39,351 nucleotides of DNA from Euryarchaeota archaeon UBA54 (GTDB taxonomy: Archaea > Thermoplasmatota > Poseidoniia > Poseidoniales > Thalassarchaeaceae): positions 1-39,351 of the forward strand of contig DAGM01000014.1 in NCBI GenBank assembly GCA_002495735.1. The letters are read 5' to 3'. Within the stretch, counting starts at the first letter, position 1. The number at the start of each line of letters is the position of its first letter. The position numbers and the translations under genes are program-made. Below are positions 15,915-24,956 of this stretch, one piece after another. The notes under the pieces are model-generated. The model was given only the letters and a program-made list of their open reading frames with translations, was not told the origin of the DNA and did not search any database.

Positions 15915-18329
15915 ATGACCGAGGCCGAAATTCACCTGCTGGACACCGAGACATGGGAGCAGCAGGAACTGCTCGAGGTAATCTGCTCGAGGTACTTCGT
16001 CCTCGGTAGTCAGGGCTTAGCAGAGTACTCCTGGGAAGTTAACGGCAGGGAGGGTCGAAGTCCTAGCGCATCCTTGCGCTCGCTGAACAGGCACCTCAAG
16101 GACCTCAGCCTGATTGCAGTGTTAGATGAGGGGGACCCACCTCTGCTCAGCGTTGGTGGACTGCCGTCGCAGGTGATGGTGATGCCGGCTTGGCAACAGG
16201 CTCTGGTATGGATCCTAGTCACAGGGTTCGTGACCATGGCAGGGGCCCTCTGGGTTACCCATCTAAATCCGGCTCCAGCGGTTTTGGAATTAGCAGTCCT
16301 GCAGACTTCTCTTGTGTTCTTCGCCCTCCCTGTGATGGGATCAGTTCTGCTCGCAAGTTACGCCCGCATATTCGTCTCGGACGCGTTTGAAGTCGAGTCG
16401 AACCACTTGATTCCACTCGCCTTCCCGGTGATGTCCCCCGAATGGCCGTTCAGCCTGATATCTGCTATCGGCCAGATGAGGTCTGATCTGCACCCCATCC
16501 CTAATCGGCGAGCTCTCGGATTTATCGAACTGACCACGCCGACGGTGATGTTCGTCTGTGGATCGATACTGACCATCCTCGGCCTCGGCATGACCTCCAA
16601 TCAACCTCCGGCCTTCGAGGCAGCCCCGATAGTGGTCGACACCAATTTTCTAGTGGACATCTTTGGATCTGTGATGCTGTCTTCTGACGTGGCCTTGAAA
16701 CTCCAGTGGATACATCCAACCGGGCTGGCCGGCATCGCACTCTCGCTTGCGGGATGGGCTCTCCTGCTCCCCATTCCTGGATTCCCGGGTGACCGGATAC
16801 TGCACGCCCTAATCGGCCCAGGAGACATGCAGGAAGGCAGCAACCAGACGTCCATTTTCATCGCTACTCTCGGTTTCGCACTTTTCATCTTCATCAGCAC
16901 GGAATACTGGCCCTGGCTCCTACTGGCCGCCATCGCTGCATGGCGCAGGTTCAGTCCCGAGCAGATGCCATCTCCTTTCGTCGTCGACGAGTATGCGGGA
17001 CTCGACGAGATTCAGATGCGACAGATTGCCTCGTTGGCGCTGGTCATCCTCCTGCTTGGCTACCCAGGCCTCGAGCCCAGTTACGAGATGGAGGATTGGG
17101 ACAAAGGTCTGTCAACCGAATCTTGGCCCACACATATTTTCTTTGAGGATGGGGATGCCGAGGTCGAGTTGGCGCTCGAGCCAGTCGGGGTGATGCCAGT
17201 TTCCGGCTGGCTGCAGATGCGCATCGAAGGAGCCCCGTTCGGAGGCTGGCAGATTGATTCAGAGTGCATGGACGAAAGGGAAGTATGTCGTTTCGACGAT
17301 ATTACTCAGGCCTCGCCAGGTAGCGTGTCAGTCAGCATGAATCGTGATCAAATGGAGGCCAGTGCGCAGACATTCAGACTGGTCATCCTTCTCGATGTTG
17401 CCGATCACGTCTCTGAGTACGCCATAGTGTTCCATCCGACAGGGGTGACTTCACCGATAGACCCACTCTGGGTGATGGTCGAAGACACACAGACTCCTAG
17501 GATCTGCGTTGAGATTATGGTCGTCGAGGACGACTACGTCAACCTGACGAACAACGACCCGTTCTGGGCATTCGAGAACGAGACCTCTCTAGGTCCAGGA
17601 ATTCATGAGTTATGCATGCGAGGTCACGAGGGTGCCTTACAATCCCTGTCGTTGCGGGACAGCCAGTACCGCAGGATAGGCCCCTCCATCTCCCTGTCCC
17701 GCGAAAACCTATCCAATGACGTCCTGTTCCTGCCAATCGAGGGTACCCAGCCCATAATCCAGGTTTCCGACGGCGAGTGGCGCATTCCCGAGTGGTTTGA
17801 GTCGGACTCCGAGTACGTGATAGCCCGGGGCGAGGCCGGCTCGGCCTTCTGCCCCTCCACTGACGTAATCGCCGAAGTCAATGCCAGCGGCGACTGGGAC
17901 AGGGACCTCGCTGACCGCTCGTCGATACTCCTTCCGGCTGGTGAGATTGATAACGCGACCCTCCGATTCGGCGCATCGGGCTGGCTGGCGCTGTGCCAAG
18001 GAACGACCATGTTCGCCTCGTACAGGGTGGTCGAGGGGCCGGATGTCATGGTTGACCCCGGAACCCTCTCGTCAAGGATGCCGAACGGCGAGTTTAGCAT
18101 CGTTAACCGGGAAAACACCTCGATGTCCATATCTCTCGATTGGACAGGAGACGCAGTCGCTTGGGATAACTGGGAGGCTTGGGCACCGTCTGAAGTGGCA
18201 GCGATGTCATCGGTCACAGCCAACGCATCCGTCCACGGGTCCCCCTCTGCCTGGTGGGCAGCGTGGGTGACGGCAGATGAAGATGGCATCACTCTGCACT
18301 TTGCGGCGCGTTCGTGGGAGGCTGCATAA
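15915..18329 (+). CDS. Site-2-protease-fold membrane protein lacking catalytic motifs, with large C-terminal domain
   Basis: An 804-residue protein. Residues 20-90 match the small N-terminal domain of archaeal and EGY-type M50 proteases. Residues 95-385 contain M50 membrane core landmarks: AIGQMRSDLHPIPNRRALGFIEL (184-206, compare IxMRSPIPNRKALFDIG), LLLPIPGFPGDRI (283-295, where NLLPxGQLDGG is expected) and a terminal helix after PFVVDEYAGLDEIQ. The HExxH expected near 141-150 reads GSVLLASYAR, and the LDG aspartate is replaced or shifted (FPGD). It is therefore probably a non-proteolytic relative. Residues 390-804 look beta-rich with six Cys (451, 458, 531, 567, 646, 694), suggesting export. 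The RBS GGGGT precedes ATG; the TAA overlaps the panE ATG. Remote homology read by eye. Confidence 0.7.
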   Translation: MTEAEIHLLDTETWEQQELLEVICSRYFVLGSQGLAEYSWEVNGREGRSPSASLRSLNRHLKDLSLIAVLDEGDPPLLSVGGLPSQVMVMPAWQQALVWILVTGFVTMAGALWVTHLNPAPAVLELAVLQTSLVFFALPVMGSVLLASYARIFVSDAFEVESNHLIPLAFPVMSPEWPFSLISAIGQMRSDLHPIPNRRALGFIELTTPTVMFVCGSILTILGLGMTSNQPPAFEAAPIVVDTNFLVDIFGSVMLSSDVALKLQWIHPTGLAGIALSLAGWALLLPIPGFPGDRILHALIGPGDMQEGSNQTSIFIATLGFALFIFISTEYWPWLLLAAIAAWRRFSPEQMPSPFVVDEYAGLDEIQMRQIASLALVILLLGYPGLEPSYEMEDWDKGLSTESWPTHIFFEDGDAEVELALEPVGVMPVSGWLQMRIEGAPFGGWQIDSECMDEREVCRFDDITQASPGSVSVSMNRDQMEASAQTFRLVILLDVADHVSEYAIVFHPTGVTSPIDPLWVMVEDTQTPRICVEIMVVEDDYVNLTNNDPFWAFENETSLGPGIHELCMRGHEGALQSLSLRDSQYRRIGPSISLSRENLSNDVLFLPIEGTQPIIQVSDGEWRIPEWFESDSEYVIARGEAGSAFCPSTDVIAEVNASGDWDRDLADRSSILLPAGEIDNATLRFGASGWLALCQGTTMFASYRVVEGPDVMVDPGTLSSRMPNGEFSIVNRENTSMSISLDWTGDAVAWDNWEAWAPSEVAAMSSVTANASVHGSPSAWWAAWVTADEDGITLHFAARSWEAA

Positions 18330-19279
18330 TGCGGATAGCCATCCTCGGCGTTGGCTCGATAGGTGGAGTCCTTCTGGGTGCCTTGTCCGACACCGACGCC
18401 GAACTGGTGGCTGTAGCCCGAGGAGAGAACTCTAGGATACTGTCACAGATGGGATTGGTTCTGCACACACCAGAAGGCCCGATTGAAGTGATTCCTCCCG
18501 AGCGTTTTGTCACTGTGGACAGCGAAGCTGGCCCACTGCCCACGGATCTACTAGGGTCGTGCGATGCCGCGCTCATTTGTGGCAAGGCCGACTCAACCCC
18601 TATACTTGCGCAAATTGCTGAGGAGTTGCTTAGTGAGGAGGGCATCGCCGCCAGCCTACAGAACGGCATGGGGCACGCCGAGACCCTCGCTCACAGGCTG
18701 AGTAGAGCCAGAACTCTCGGGGGGACGACCACTCACGGAGCCTGGCGCAGTGAGGCCGGGACCCACTGGGTCGGCCGTGGCAACATCAGGTTGGGAAGAT
18801 TCGACAACTCCCCTCCCGAAGGGGCCGCAGCGATGCTGATGACCAAATTGGACGAGGCTCACCTCGAACCCGATTGGTCGGAAAATATCCAGCGCACTAT
18901 CTGGACGAAGATCTTACTCAATGTTGCTATTAATCCAGTGTGCTCGATAGCTGGCGTGCGCAACGGAGCGCTGCTTGAGGTACCCGAGCTCTGGGATCAG
19001 GCGTTCTCCGCGATGTTAGAGGCAGCAACGGTTGCCGCCGCCAGCGGAGTTGACCTCTCAGATCTCGACCTTGAGGGCACTCTGCGCACTGTAGCAGGGG
19101 CGACTGCACAGAACCGTTGCTCGATGTTGCAGGACGTGATGGCAGGACGTCAAACGGAGATCGACGAGCTGTGCGGGGCAGTAGTATCGCTGGGAGAGTC
19201 AGTCGGCGTCCCTACTCCAAGGAACGCCATGCTCCACGCACTGGTCCGGGGCATTCATATCTCATCCAGTTTCGAGTAA
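18329..19279 (+). CDS. panE: 2-dehydropantoate 2-reductase
   Basis: A 316-residue NADPH-dependent ketopantoate reductase of the coenzyme A pathway. The nucleotide-binding motif is GVGSIGG (7-13). Lys86 in ICGKADST, the SLQNGMGHAE segment (109-118), and the catalytic lysine in WTKILLNVAINPVCSI (Lys194) match the family. I chose ATG 18329, which overlaps the stop of the upstream gene (TAATG), over an ATG at 18314 that lies inside that gene. Coupling to a pseudo-protease gene is unusual and may only reflect operon packing. The length is normal. Confidence 0.9.
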   Translation: MRIAILGVGSIGGVLLGALSDTDAELVAVARGENSRILSQMGLVLHTPEGPIEVIPPERFVTVDSEAGPLPTDLLGSCDAALICGKADSTPILAQIAEELLSEEGIAASLQNGMGHAETLAHRLSRARTLGGTTTHGAWRSEAGTHWVGRGNIRLGRFDNSPPEGAAAMLMTKLDEAHLEPDWSENIQRTIWTKILLNVAINPVCSIAGVRNGALLEVPELWDQAFSAMLEAATVAAASGVDLSDLDLEGTLRTVAGATAQNRCSMLQDVMAGRQTEIDELCGAVVSLGESVGVPTPRNAMLHALVRGIHISSSFE

Positions 19280-19411
19280 CTCCGTCGGCGGTTTTTCGAC
19301 CCATTCGTAATCGTTGTGCTGCTCGCATGGGCGCCTCAACGTTCATTAGCAGACAGAGGGGGAGCGCGTAAATGTCGTCGACGATTTTTCGTACGGTGAT
19401 AAGGTGAGGGG
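19280..19411. other. 132-base spacer between panE and smc
   Basis: No gene is supported. It holds two T5 runs on the plus strand (19292-19296, just after the panE stop, a possible archaeal terminator; and 19385-19389), a perfect palindrome TCGTCGACGA near 19376-19385, and the smc ribosome-binding site AGGTGAGGGG directly before ATG 19412. No convincing TATA box is seen. Confidence 0.5.
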
Positions 19412-22400
19412 ATGCATCTACTTCGAATGGAACTTGAGAACTTCAAATCATTCGGTGGAGAAATCACGATTCCGCTTGAAGAGGGATTTACAGCGATAAC
19501 CGGGCCGAACGGCTCGGGCAAGTCGAACACCTTGGATGCTCTTGAGTTTGTTCTCGGTCCAAAGTCCACGAAGTCATTGAGGGCAGCCAACGTAACCCAG
19601 TTGATATTCAATGGTGGTAAACGAGGCAGGCCCGCCAAACACATGTCGGCCAGCCTAGTATTCAGCAACACTCCCGAGCCCGGCAGCCGCAGGAGACTGA
19701 GGATCGATACCGACGAGGTCCGATTCACTAGGGCCGTCAGGCTAGGTAGGAAGGGAGCTCCAATCTCTTCCTACCGAATCAACGACGAACCTTCCTCGGC
19801 AACCGAAATGCGTCGGGTCCTAGCCGAGGCGGGCCTGCGGGCTGGTGGCTACAACATCGTGAAGCAGGGCGATGTCACTAGCCTCGCCACGATGACCCCT
19901 CACAAGAGAAGAGGGATTCTCGAGGACGTCGCTGGCGTCACCGCCTACGACGATGAGATCCGCCGAGCCAACACCCAGCGCAAACATGTCGAGAACAATA
20001 TCGAGACCATCGACCTGTTTGAGATCGAACAGAAGAAGCGCCTCAAGGACCTCGGTAAGGAACGCGAGCAGGCGCTCAAGTTCAAAGATATCAAGGAGGA
20101 GTTGGACACGGCTAGGACCTCGCTGCATCAGTCGAGGCACAGGAACCGCTCGGACGAGGTACATCTGTTAGGAGAGGAACGCTCTCGCTACCGAGATGAT
20201 ATCGATACCATCGGTGGCAGAGTCACCGAGGGCAACAGAGGACTACTCGCGCTCGACGAGGAGCTGGTGAAGGTAGATTCCGACATCAACGAGATTGCTG
20301 GTGGTGAAGCCCGAGACCTGTTCGAGCAGATTCGCCAGTACCAGATCGACATTGAGACCGGAGGCGATAGGATTGGCGATCAGCGCAGCATTATCGAGGA
20401 TGCCGAAGAGGAGGCCGAGGAGTTCCGTGCAGAGCTACAGGGAGCCCAGTCGGCCCACGAACAGGCCGAAGACGCACTTACGAACGCCAGCCAAGACCTC
20501 GAAGAGGCCAAGGAGTCACTCAAGAGCGCCTCCGAGGACGAGCGGGATGCAAGGGATGCGATTGAGTCCGGAGATAAGGCAGGTCGAGGACTCAAGCGAA
20601 TCCTCGGTCAAGCCACCGAAGCCGTGGACGAGGCCCATACGATTCATGCTGAGGCTAGACTGAACGCCGATTTGGCTGAACAGACCTCCCAGATAGCCTC
20701 GAGCAAACTGGCTGACCTCGAAGAGGAGTTTGAGGAAGCCACGATGGTTCGCGACGACCTCGAACTGGTCGGCGAAGACCTGCAGAGCGACCAACCTACA
20801 ACTGACCGCAGTTCTCTGGCTGAAGAGCTCCGCCGAATGCAGAGGCAGGAAGCCGAGCTGGCAGGAGACAGGGACCGCTCGGAGATTAGAGTCAGGGATG
20901 CCGAGAGAGATTTGAACAAGGCCAGAGCGCGCCAGGAGGGTCGCGCCAACAACCATGGCTCAGCAGTGACGCTGGCAGCACTCGTCAAACTCCGCCAGAG
21001 CGGCGATGTGAAAGGGATACTCGGCTCTCTTGGAGAGCTCACTGCACCGAAGGACCCGTCACACGAGGAAGCGCTGGCCAACGCCTTCGGAGCCGGACTT
21101 AGGAGCATCGTCGTCACAGATGACGATGTCGCAGCCAAGTGTATTTCTTGGCTAAGGCAGAATGGAGGCGGCAGAGCCACATTCCTACCTCTCAACAAAC
21201 TCAGCACCAGTCGCCCAGGGGGGCGCTCCCTGATTGTCGCAAACAATCCCGGAGTTGTCGGTTTTACTCACGATCTGTTGGAGTACGACTCGGAGATTGA
21301 AACTGCTGTCAGGTACGCCGGGCGTAACACACTCCTAGTCGACACAATGGAAGTAGCTCGACGTAACATGGGCGGCGTTAGGCTGGTCACTCTCGATGGC
21401 TCGATAATCGAGAGTTCTGGAGCGATGACCGGGGGCTCAGCCCTCAAGTCTAATCGAAACGCATTCGGAGGTGGCTCGATCTCGTCGAGCCTAGACAGAC
21501 TGGAAGCAGCGGTCGAGGAGGCCAATCTCATCTATTCCACTGTCGAGGCCGCTCTCAGGGAGTTGCGAGGAAATCAGCAGAACCTGCGCGACAGGATACA
21601 CGGCCTTGATGATGGCGACCACTCGCTACAGTTGCGCAATTGGAAGGCGGACATCGAGCGGGCCCAGAGGGATGTCGACGATATCCGCAAGAAGGTGGTA
21701 GCATCTAATGGTGAGTTCAAGCGTTACGAGGTGGCCCAAGCCACTGCTAGTTCTGCGGCCGATGAGGCTAGGGAAAATTACGAGTCTGCAGTCGCCGATA
21801 GGGCCGCAGCCGCTCAGGCCTTGCAGGACCACGCCCCCGATCACCTATCGCAGAAGCTCCGAGAGGCAGAGCGAACAATGACCGAGGCCGAGCGTACTCG
21901 GCTAGCCTCTGAATCAGCAATTTCCAATGGTAACGAGCGCTTGCAAATCCTATCCGGGCGCGTCGCGGACATCCAGCGTCAAATTGACAAGAAGCTCAAG
22001 GCCATGTCTGAGGCAGAGTCAAAGATCTCCGAGTTGGGGAAGGCTATTGTTGAGGCCAAGAACAACCTTGAGGACCTCAGGGAGCAGGCTTCCCAGTTCG
22101 ATGAGGAGCAGCAGGCGCTCAAGGAAAGGAGGGACGAGATTGTCGACGAGCGAGCAAGTCTGCGAGCATCAGTTGAGACCCTGTCTCAGAAGAAGGAGAT
22201 CCTAACGTCTCGTATTGATGACCTGAATATCCAAATCCAGCAGAAGCGCGAAGCGGTTGACGAGATAGTCGCCGAACTTGAGGGCGCCGGGATAGCAATC
22301 CCGTTGCCAGAAGCGCATCTGCCGACTGTGGCCGAGGCGGAGAAGAGCGTGCAGGGGCTCGAGCGCCGCCTCGGTCATCTCGGCGATGTGAACATGCTCG

Positions 22401-23332
22401 CCATAGAGCAGTACGACAGCACTGCCGAACGCATCGCCGGGCTGGTGGAGGACGGCAAGTTGCTACGCAGCCGGCGCAAACATCTCGTCTCGATAGCCGT
22501 GCAACTTGAGGACGAACGCAAGACTAGGCTGATGGCTGTATTCAATCACGTCAACAGCAACTTCTCGAGAGTCTACAAGATACTGCAGCCGGCAGGTAGC
22601 GGAAAACTCCAGATGGAGAATCCGAAGAATCCCTTCGATGGCGGTTTGGAGATGCAGTGTGTTCCTCCGGGCAAGAGCAAGAATACCCGTCGTAGCCAGT
22701 TGTCCGGCGGCGAGAAGTCGATGGCCGCACTAGCTCTGATATTCGCCATCCAAGACTACGAGCCCAGTCCGTTCTACTACCTTGACGAAGTCGACCAGAA
22801 CCTCGACCCATTCAACGCCGAGCGCATCGCGACCCTGTGCAGGATGCGCAGTCAGCGAGCACAGTTCCTCATGGTGACGCTGCGCAAGGTCAGCCTCACT
22901 CTCGCTGATCATCACATCGGCGTCACCCACGCCGGTGATGGGCGCAGTCGCCTAATCACCGACTTCGACAGGGCAGCTGCCCTCGAGATGGGAGAGGAAT
23001 TTGAGGCCGAGAACAACGCCCAGGCGTTGGCCAAGGCCGAGCGCGAGGCGATGCCCGAACTGCCAGACCCGGAAGACATGCCTCGAGCTCCCGAGTCACT
23101 TGGCACCCCGAAGAGCCTGGGCGGCGTTGCCGAACGAGCTGGTGTGGATATCGAAGCCACTGGGGCTGAGGAAAAGATCGAGGCAGAAGGTGGCACAATC
23201 GAATCTCTGCGTGATCGTACTGAGGACTGGACCGAGGATATAGAGGAGCGCGAAGAGATTGAGCAGAATCTTGTAGAATCGGAGAACGAAGATGAGACTG
23301 ATACAGAGGCTGAGCAGAAGGAGGCGGAATGA
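19412..23332 (+). CDS. smc: Chromosome segregation ATPase SMC
   Basis: A 1306-residue SMC. N-terminal head with FKSFGG and the P-loop GPNGSGKS (31-38); a long coiled coil; a hinge at about 530-690 (GDVKGILGSLGEL ... GAMTGGSALKS); a second coiled coil; and a C-terminal head with signature LSGGEKS (1097-1103) and Walker B FYYLDEVD (1121-1128). It dimerises and, with ScpA and ScpB coded directly downstream, compacts and segregates the chromosome. The head ends near residue 1175, yet the protein continues for about 130 residues of Pro/Glu/Asp-rich tail, longer than usual. Its last bases overlap the scpA start (ATGATGA). Confidence 0.96.
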   Translation: MHLLRMELENFKSFGGEITIPLEEGFTAITGPNGSGKSNTLDALEFVLGPKSTKSLRAANVTQLIFNGGKRGRPAKHMSASLVFSNTPEPGSRRRLRIDTDEVRFTRAVRLGRKGAPISSYRINDEPSSATEMRRVLAEAGLRAGGYNIVKQGDVTSLATMTPHKRRGILEDVAGVTAYDDEIRRANTQRKHVENNIETIDLFEIEQKKRLKDLGKEREQALKFKDIKEELDTARTSLHQSRHRNRSDEVHLLGEERSRYRDDIDTIGGRVTEGNRGLLALDEELVKVDSDINEIAGGEARDLFEQIRQYQIDIETGGDRIGDQRSIIEDAEEEAEEFRAELQGAQSAHEQAEDALTNASQDLEEAKESLKSASEDERDARDAIESGDKAGRGLKRILGQATEAVDEAHTIHAEARLNADLAEQTSQIASSKLADLEEEFEEATMVRDDLELVGEDLQSDQPTTDRSSLAEELRRMQRQEAELAGDRDRSEIRVRDAERDLNKARARQEGRANNHGSAVTLAALVKLRQSGDVKGILGSLGELTAPKDPSHEEALANAFGAGLRSIVVTDDDVAAKCISWLRQNGGGRATFLPLNKLSTSRPGGRSLIVANNPGVVGFTHDLLEYDSEIETAVRYAGRNTLLVDTMEVARRNMGGVRLVTLDGSIIESSGAMTGGSALKSNRNAFGGGSISSSLDRLEAAVEEANLIYSTVEAALRELRGNQQNLRDRIHGLDDGDHSLQLRNWKADIERAQRDVDDIRKKVVASNGEFKRYEVAQATASSAADEARENYESAVADRAAAAQALQDHAPDHLSQKLREAERTMTEAERTRLASESAISNGNERLQILSGRVADIQRQIDKKLKAMSEAESKISELGKAIVEAKNNLEDLREQASQFDEEQQALKERRDEIVDERASLRASVETLSQKKEILTSRIDDLNIQIQQKREAVDEIVAELEGAGIAIPLPEAHLPTVAEAEKSVQGLERRLGHLGDVNMLAIEQYDSTAERIAGLVEDGKLLRSRRKHLVSIAVQLEDERKTRLMAVFNHVNSNFSRVYKILQPAGSGKLQMENPKNPFDGGLEMQCVPPGKSKNTRRSQLSGGEKSMAALALIFAIQDYEPSPFYYLDEVDQNLDPFNAERIATLCRMRSQRAQFLMVTLRKVSLTLADHHIGVTHAGDGRSRLITDFDRAAALEMGEEFEAENNAQALAKAEREAMPELPDPEDMPRAPESLGTPKSLGGVAERAGVDIEATGAEEKIEAEGGTIESLRDRTEDWTEDIEEREEIEQNLVESENEDETDTEAEQKEAE

Positions 23333-24339
23333 TGACGGTGTTCGATGGCCAGACCATGCGCGACGACATCGTAGCGAGGATGCTGGGCAGCGATGCCGAC
23401 CTCGAGACCAGTAGATATCTAGACAGACTGGTCGAACTCGCAACCCTCGAGGAGGCCGAGCATCAGTTCCTGATTGATCCATTTGACCGCTCGGTGGCGC
23501 TCGTTCTGCAACTGTTCCAGTCTAGCGACCTCGATCCGTGGGATGTCGACCTCAGCTCTTTCCTTGAGATGTTCAACGAGAGGATCAAAGAGTCCGAGAA
23601 CATCGACCTGCCGACCTGTGGTAGGCTTGTCAGGATGGCTTGGTGCATCCTGCGAGGACAGGCCTCTACTCTGTTGGAGAGGCAGGAGCATGCCTTCGAC
23701 TTCGAAGAAGAAGAAGTCTGGGACTTCGACGGAGGCTGGGAGTCAGAGTTCGATGACGCCGACTACAATTTCTCTCTTGGAGTCCTGACCGGTGCGGCCG
23801 ACGAGGCCCTGCCTCAGATGTTCGAAGGCAGGATACACCGCGACGAGAGCCGGCCAGTTACTCTCGGCGAACTCCTGATGGGGCTGCAGGATGCAGGCAG
23901 ACTCGCAGCCGAACAGCGTCTGCGTGAGGAGATAGCCAAGGAGCGCCGCGAGGCTAACACCCGTGCTAGGGAGAGATTCAGTGGTAGCCTCCATATCGAG
24001 GACCTTGAGGGCGATCTACAGCGGACCTGGGAGTCTCTGAAGATACGATCTAGGGGGGCTGGAAAACCCATCGGACTGGGGGATTTAGTTGATGACATTT
24101 CCTCAAAGTCGGTTGAATCTGGAATACCGAAGGAGGAAGCTGAGATCGAGGCACAGGTGACAGCACTGGTCTCGGCGCTGTTCCTGACGAACAGAGGTTA
24201 TGTCGATTTGAAACAGGAGAATGGACGTAATGGCAAAATCACTCTCAAAGACCTGTGGACAGAGGATGAGGATTTCTCAACTCTCTCTCAGAAACTCCAC
24301 CCCAAGCCTATGATAGCGGAGGTCATCGCAGATGTCTGA
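23329..24339 (+). CDS. scpA: Segregation and condensation protein A (kleisin)
   Basis: A 336-residue kleisin. The N-terminal SMC-neck-binding segment reads DPFDRSVALVLQLFQSSDLDPWDVDLSSF (about 47-75), the counterpart of FEGPLDLLLHLI...DIYDIPI in bacterial ScpA. The middle is acidic (EEEEVWDFDGGWESEFDD) and linker-like. The C-terminus (about 265-336) is a winged-helix that binds the other SMC head. The overlap with smc (start ATG 23329 or 23332) and with scpB indicates translational coupling of the whole condensin. Confidence 0.88.
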   Translation: MMTVFDGQTMRDDIVARMLGSDADLETSRYLDRLVELATLEEAEHQFLIDPFDRSVALVLQLFQSSDLDPWDVDLSSFLEMFNERIKESENIDLPTCGRLVRMAWCILRGQASTLLERQEHAFDFEEEEVWDFDGGWESEFDDADYNFSLGVLTGAADEALPQMFEGRIHRDESRPVTLGELLMGLQDAGRLAAEQRLREEIAKERREANTRARERFSGSLHIEDLEGDLQRTWESLKIRSRGAGKPIGLGDLVDDISSKSVESGIPKEEAEIEAQVTALVSALFLTNRGYVDLKQENGRNGKITLKDLWTEDEDFSTLSQKLHPKPMIAEVIADV

Positions 24340-24955
24340 GACGCCCCTTTCCACTATACTCGAGGCGATACTGTTCGGCGCTGGCCGCTCGATGTCGGTC
24401 GAGGAGCTGTCCGAACTGCTCGAGAAACCGCGGGGCGAGGTTCAGTCAGCCTTGCGCGAGCTACAGGCCACTATTCGCCGGCGCCGCGACTCGGCGCTTC
24501 AACTCACTGACATCGCCGGTCGATGGATTTTCGAGGTTAGACCAACCCTGTCTCCTCATCTGCCTGAGTCGTTCCGCGCCGACATCCCACAGAGGCTACT
24601 ACCAGCAGCCGCATTGGTGGCCTATCATCAGCCGATGGCCCAGTCGCAGTTGGTGGATATGCTGGGACAGAGGGCGTACGACCACGTTCGTGACCTCGCT
24701 AAAATGGGACTAATCGACCGCAGGAGGGACGGTCTGACTAGGCGCCTCACTACTACCCGCCGGTTCGCTGAATACTTTGGATGCCCCGAAGTGGAGTACC
24801 GCAAGGTCAGGACGTGGTTTAGGGAAGAGGCATCCAAGATGGGCCTGACGAGTGCTCAGTTAGCCGCTTCACTGGCTCCCGAGGAGCAACTGACGATCAA
24901 CGAGTTCTCCGATGATGTCACAGTTACGGAAGAGCCTCTAGAGGCCGAAGAGTGA
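24332..24955 (+). CDS. scpB: Segregation and condensation protein B
   Basis: A 207-residue protein with two winged-helix domains. The N-terminal LSTILEAILFGAGRSMSVEELSELL and the second LLPAAALVAYHQPMAQSQLVDMLG...HVRDLAKMGLIDRR are typical of ScpB. It binds the ScpA linker. The start overlaps the end of scpA by eight bases. The C-terminal tail is acidic. The stop lies one base from the stop of the convergent HMG-CoA reductase gene. Confidence 0.9.
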   Translation: MSETPLSTILEAILFGAGRSMSVEELSELLEKPRGEVQSALRELQATIRRRRDSALQLTDIAGRWIFEVRPTLSPHLPESFRADIPQRLLPAAALVAYHQPMAQSQLVDMLGQRAYDHVRDLAKMGLIDRRRDGLTRRLTTTRRFAEYFGCPEVEYRKVRTWFREEASKMGLTSAQLAASLAPEEQLTINEFSDDVTVTEEPLEAEE

Positions 24956-24956
24956 A

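Noticed and set aside
19327..19408. Two mini-frames (14 and 11 codons) in the panE-smc spacer.
   Set aside because: They are too short, have no convincing ribosome-binding site and show no recognisable peptide.
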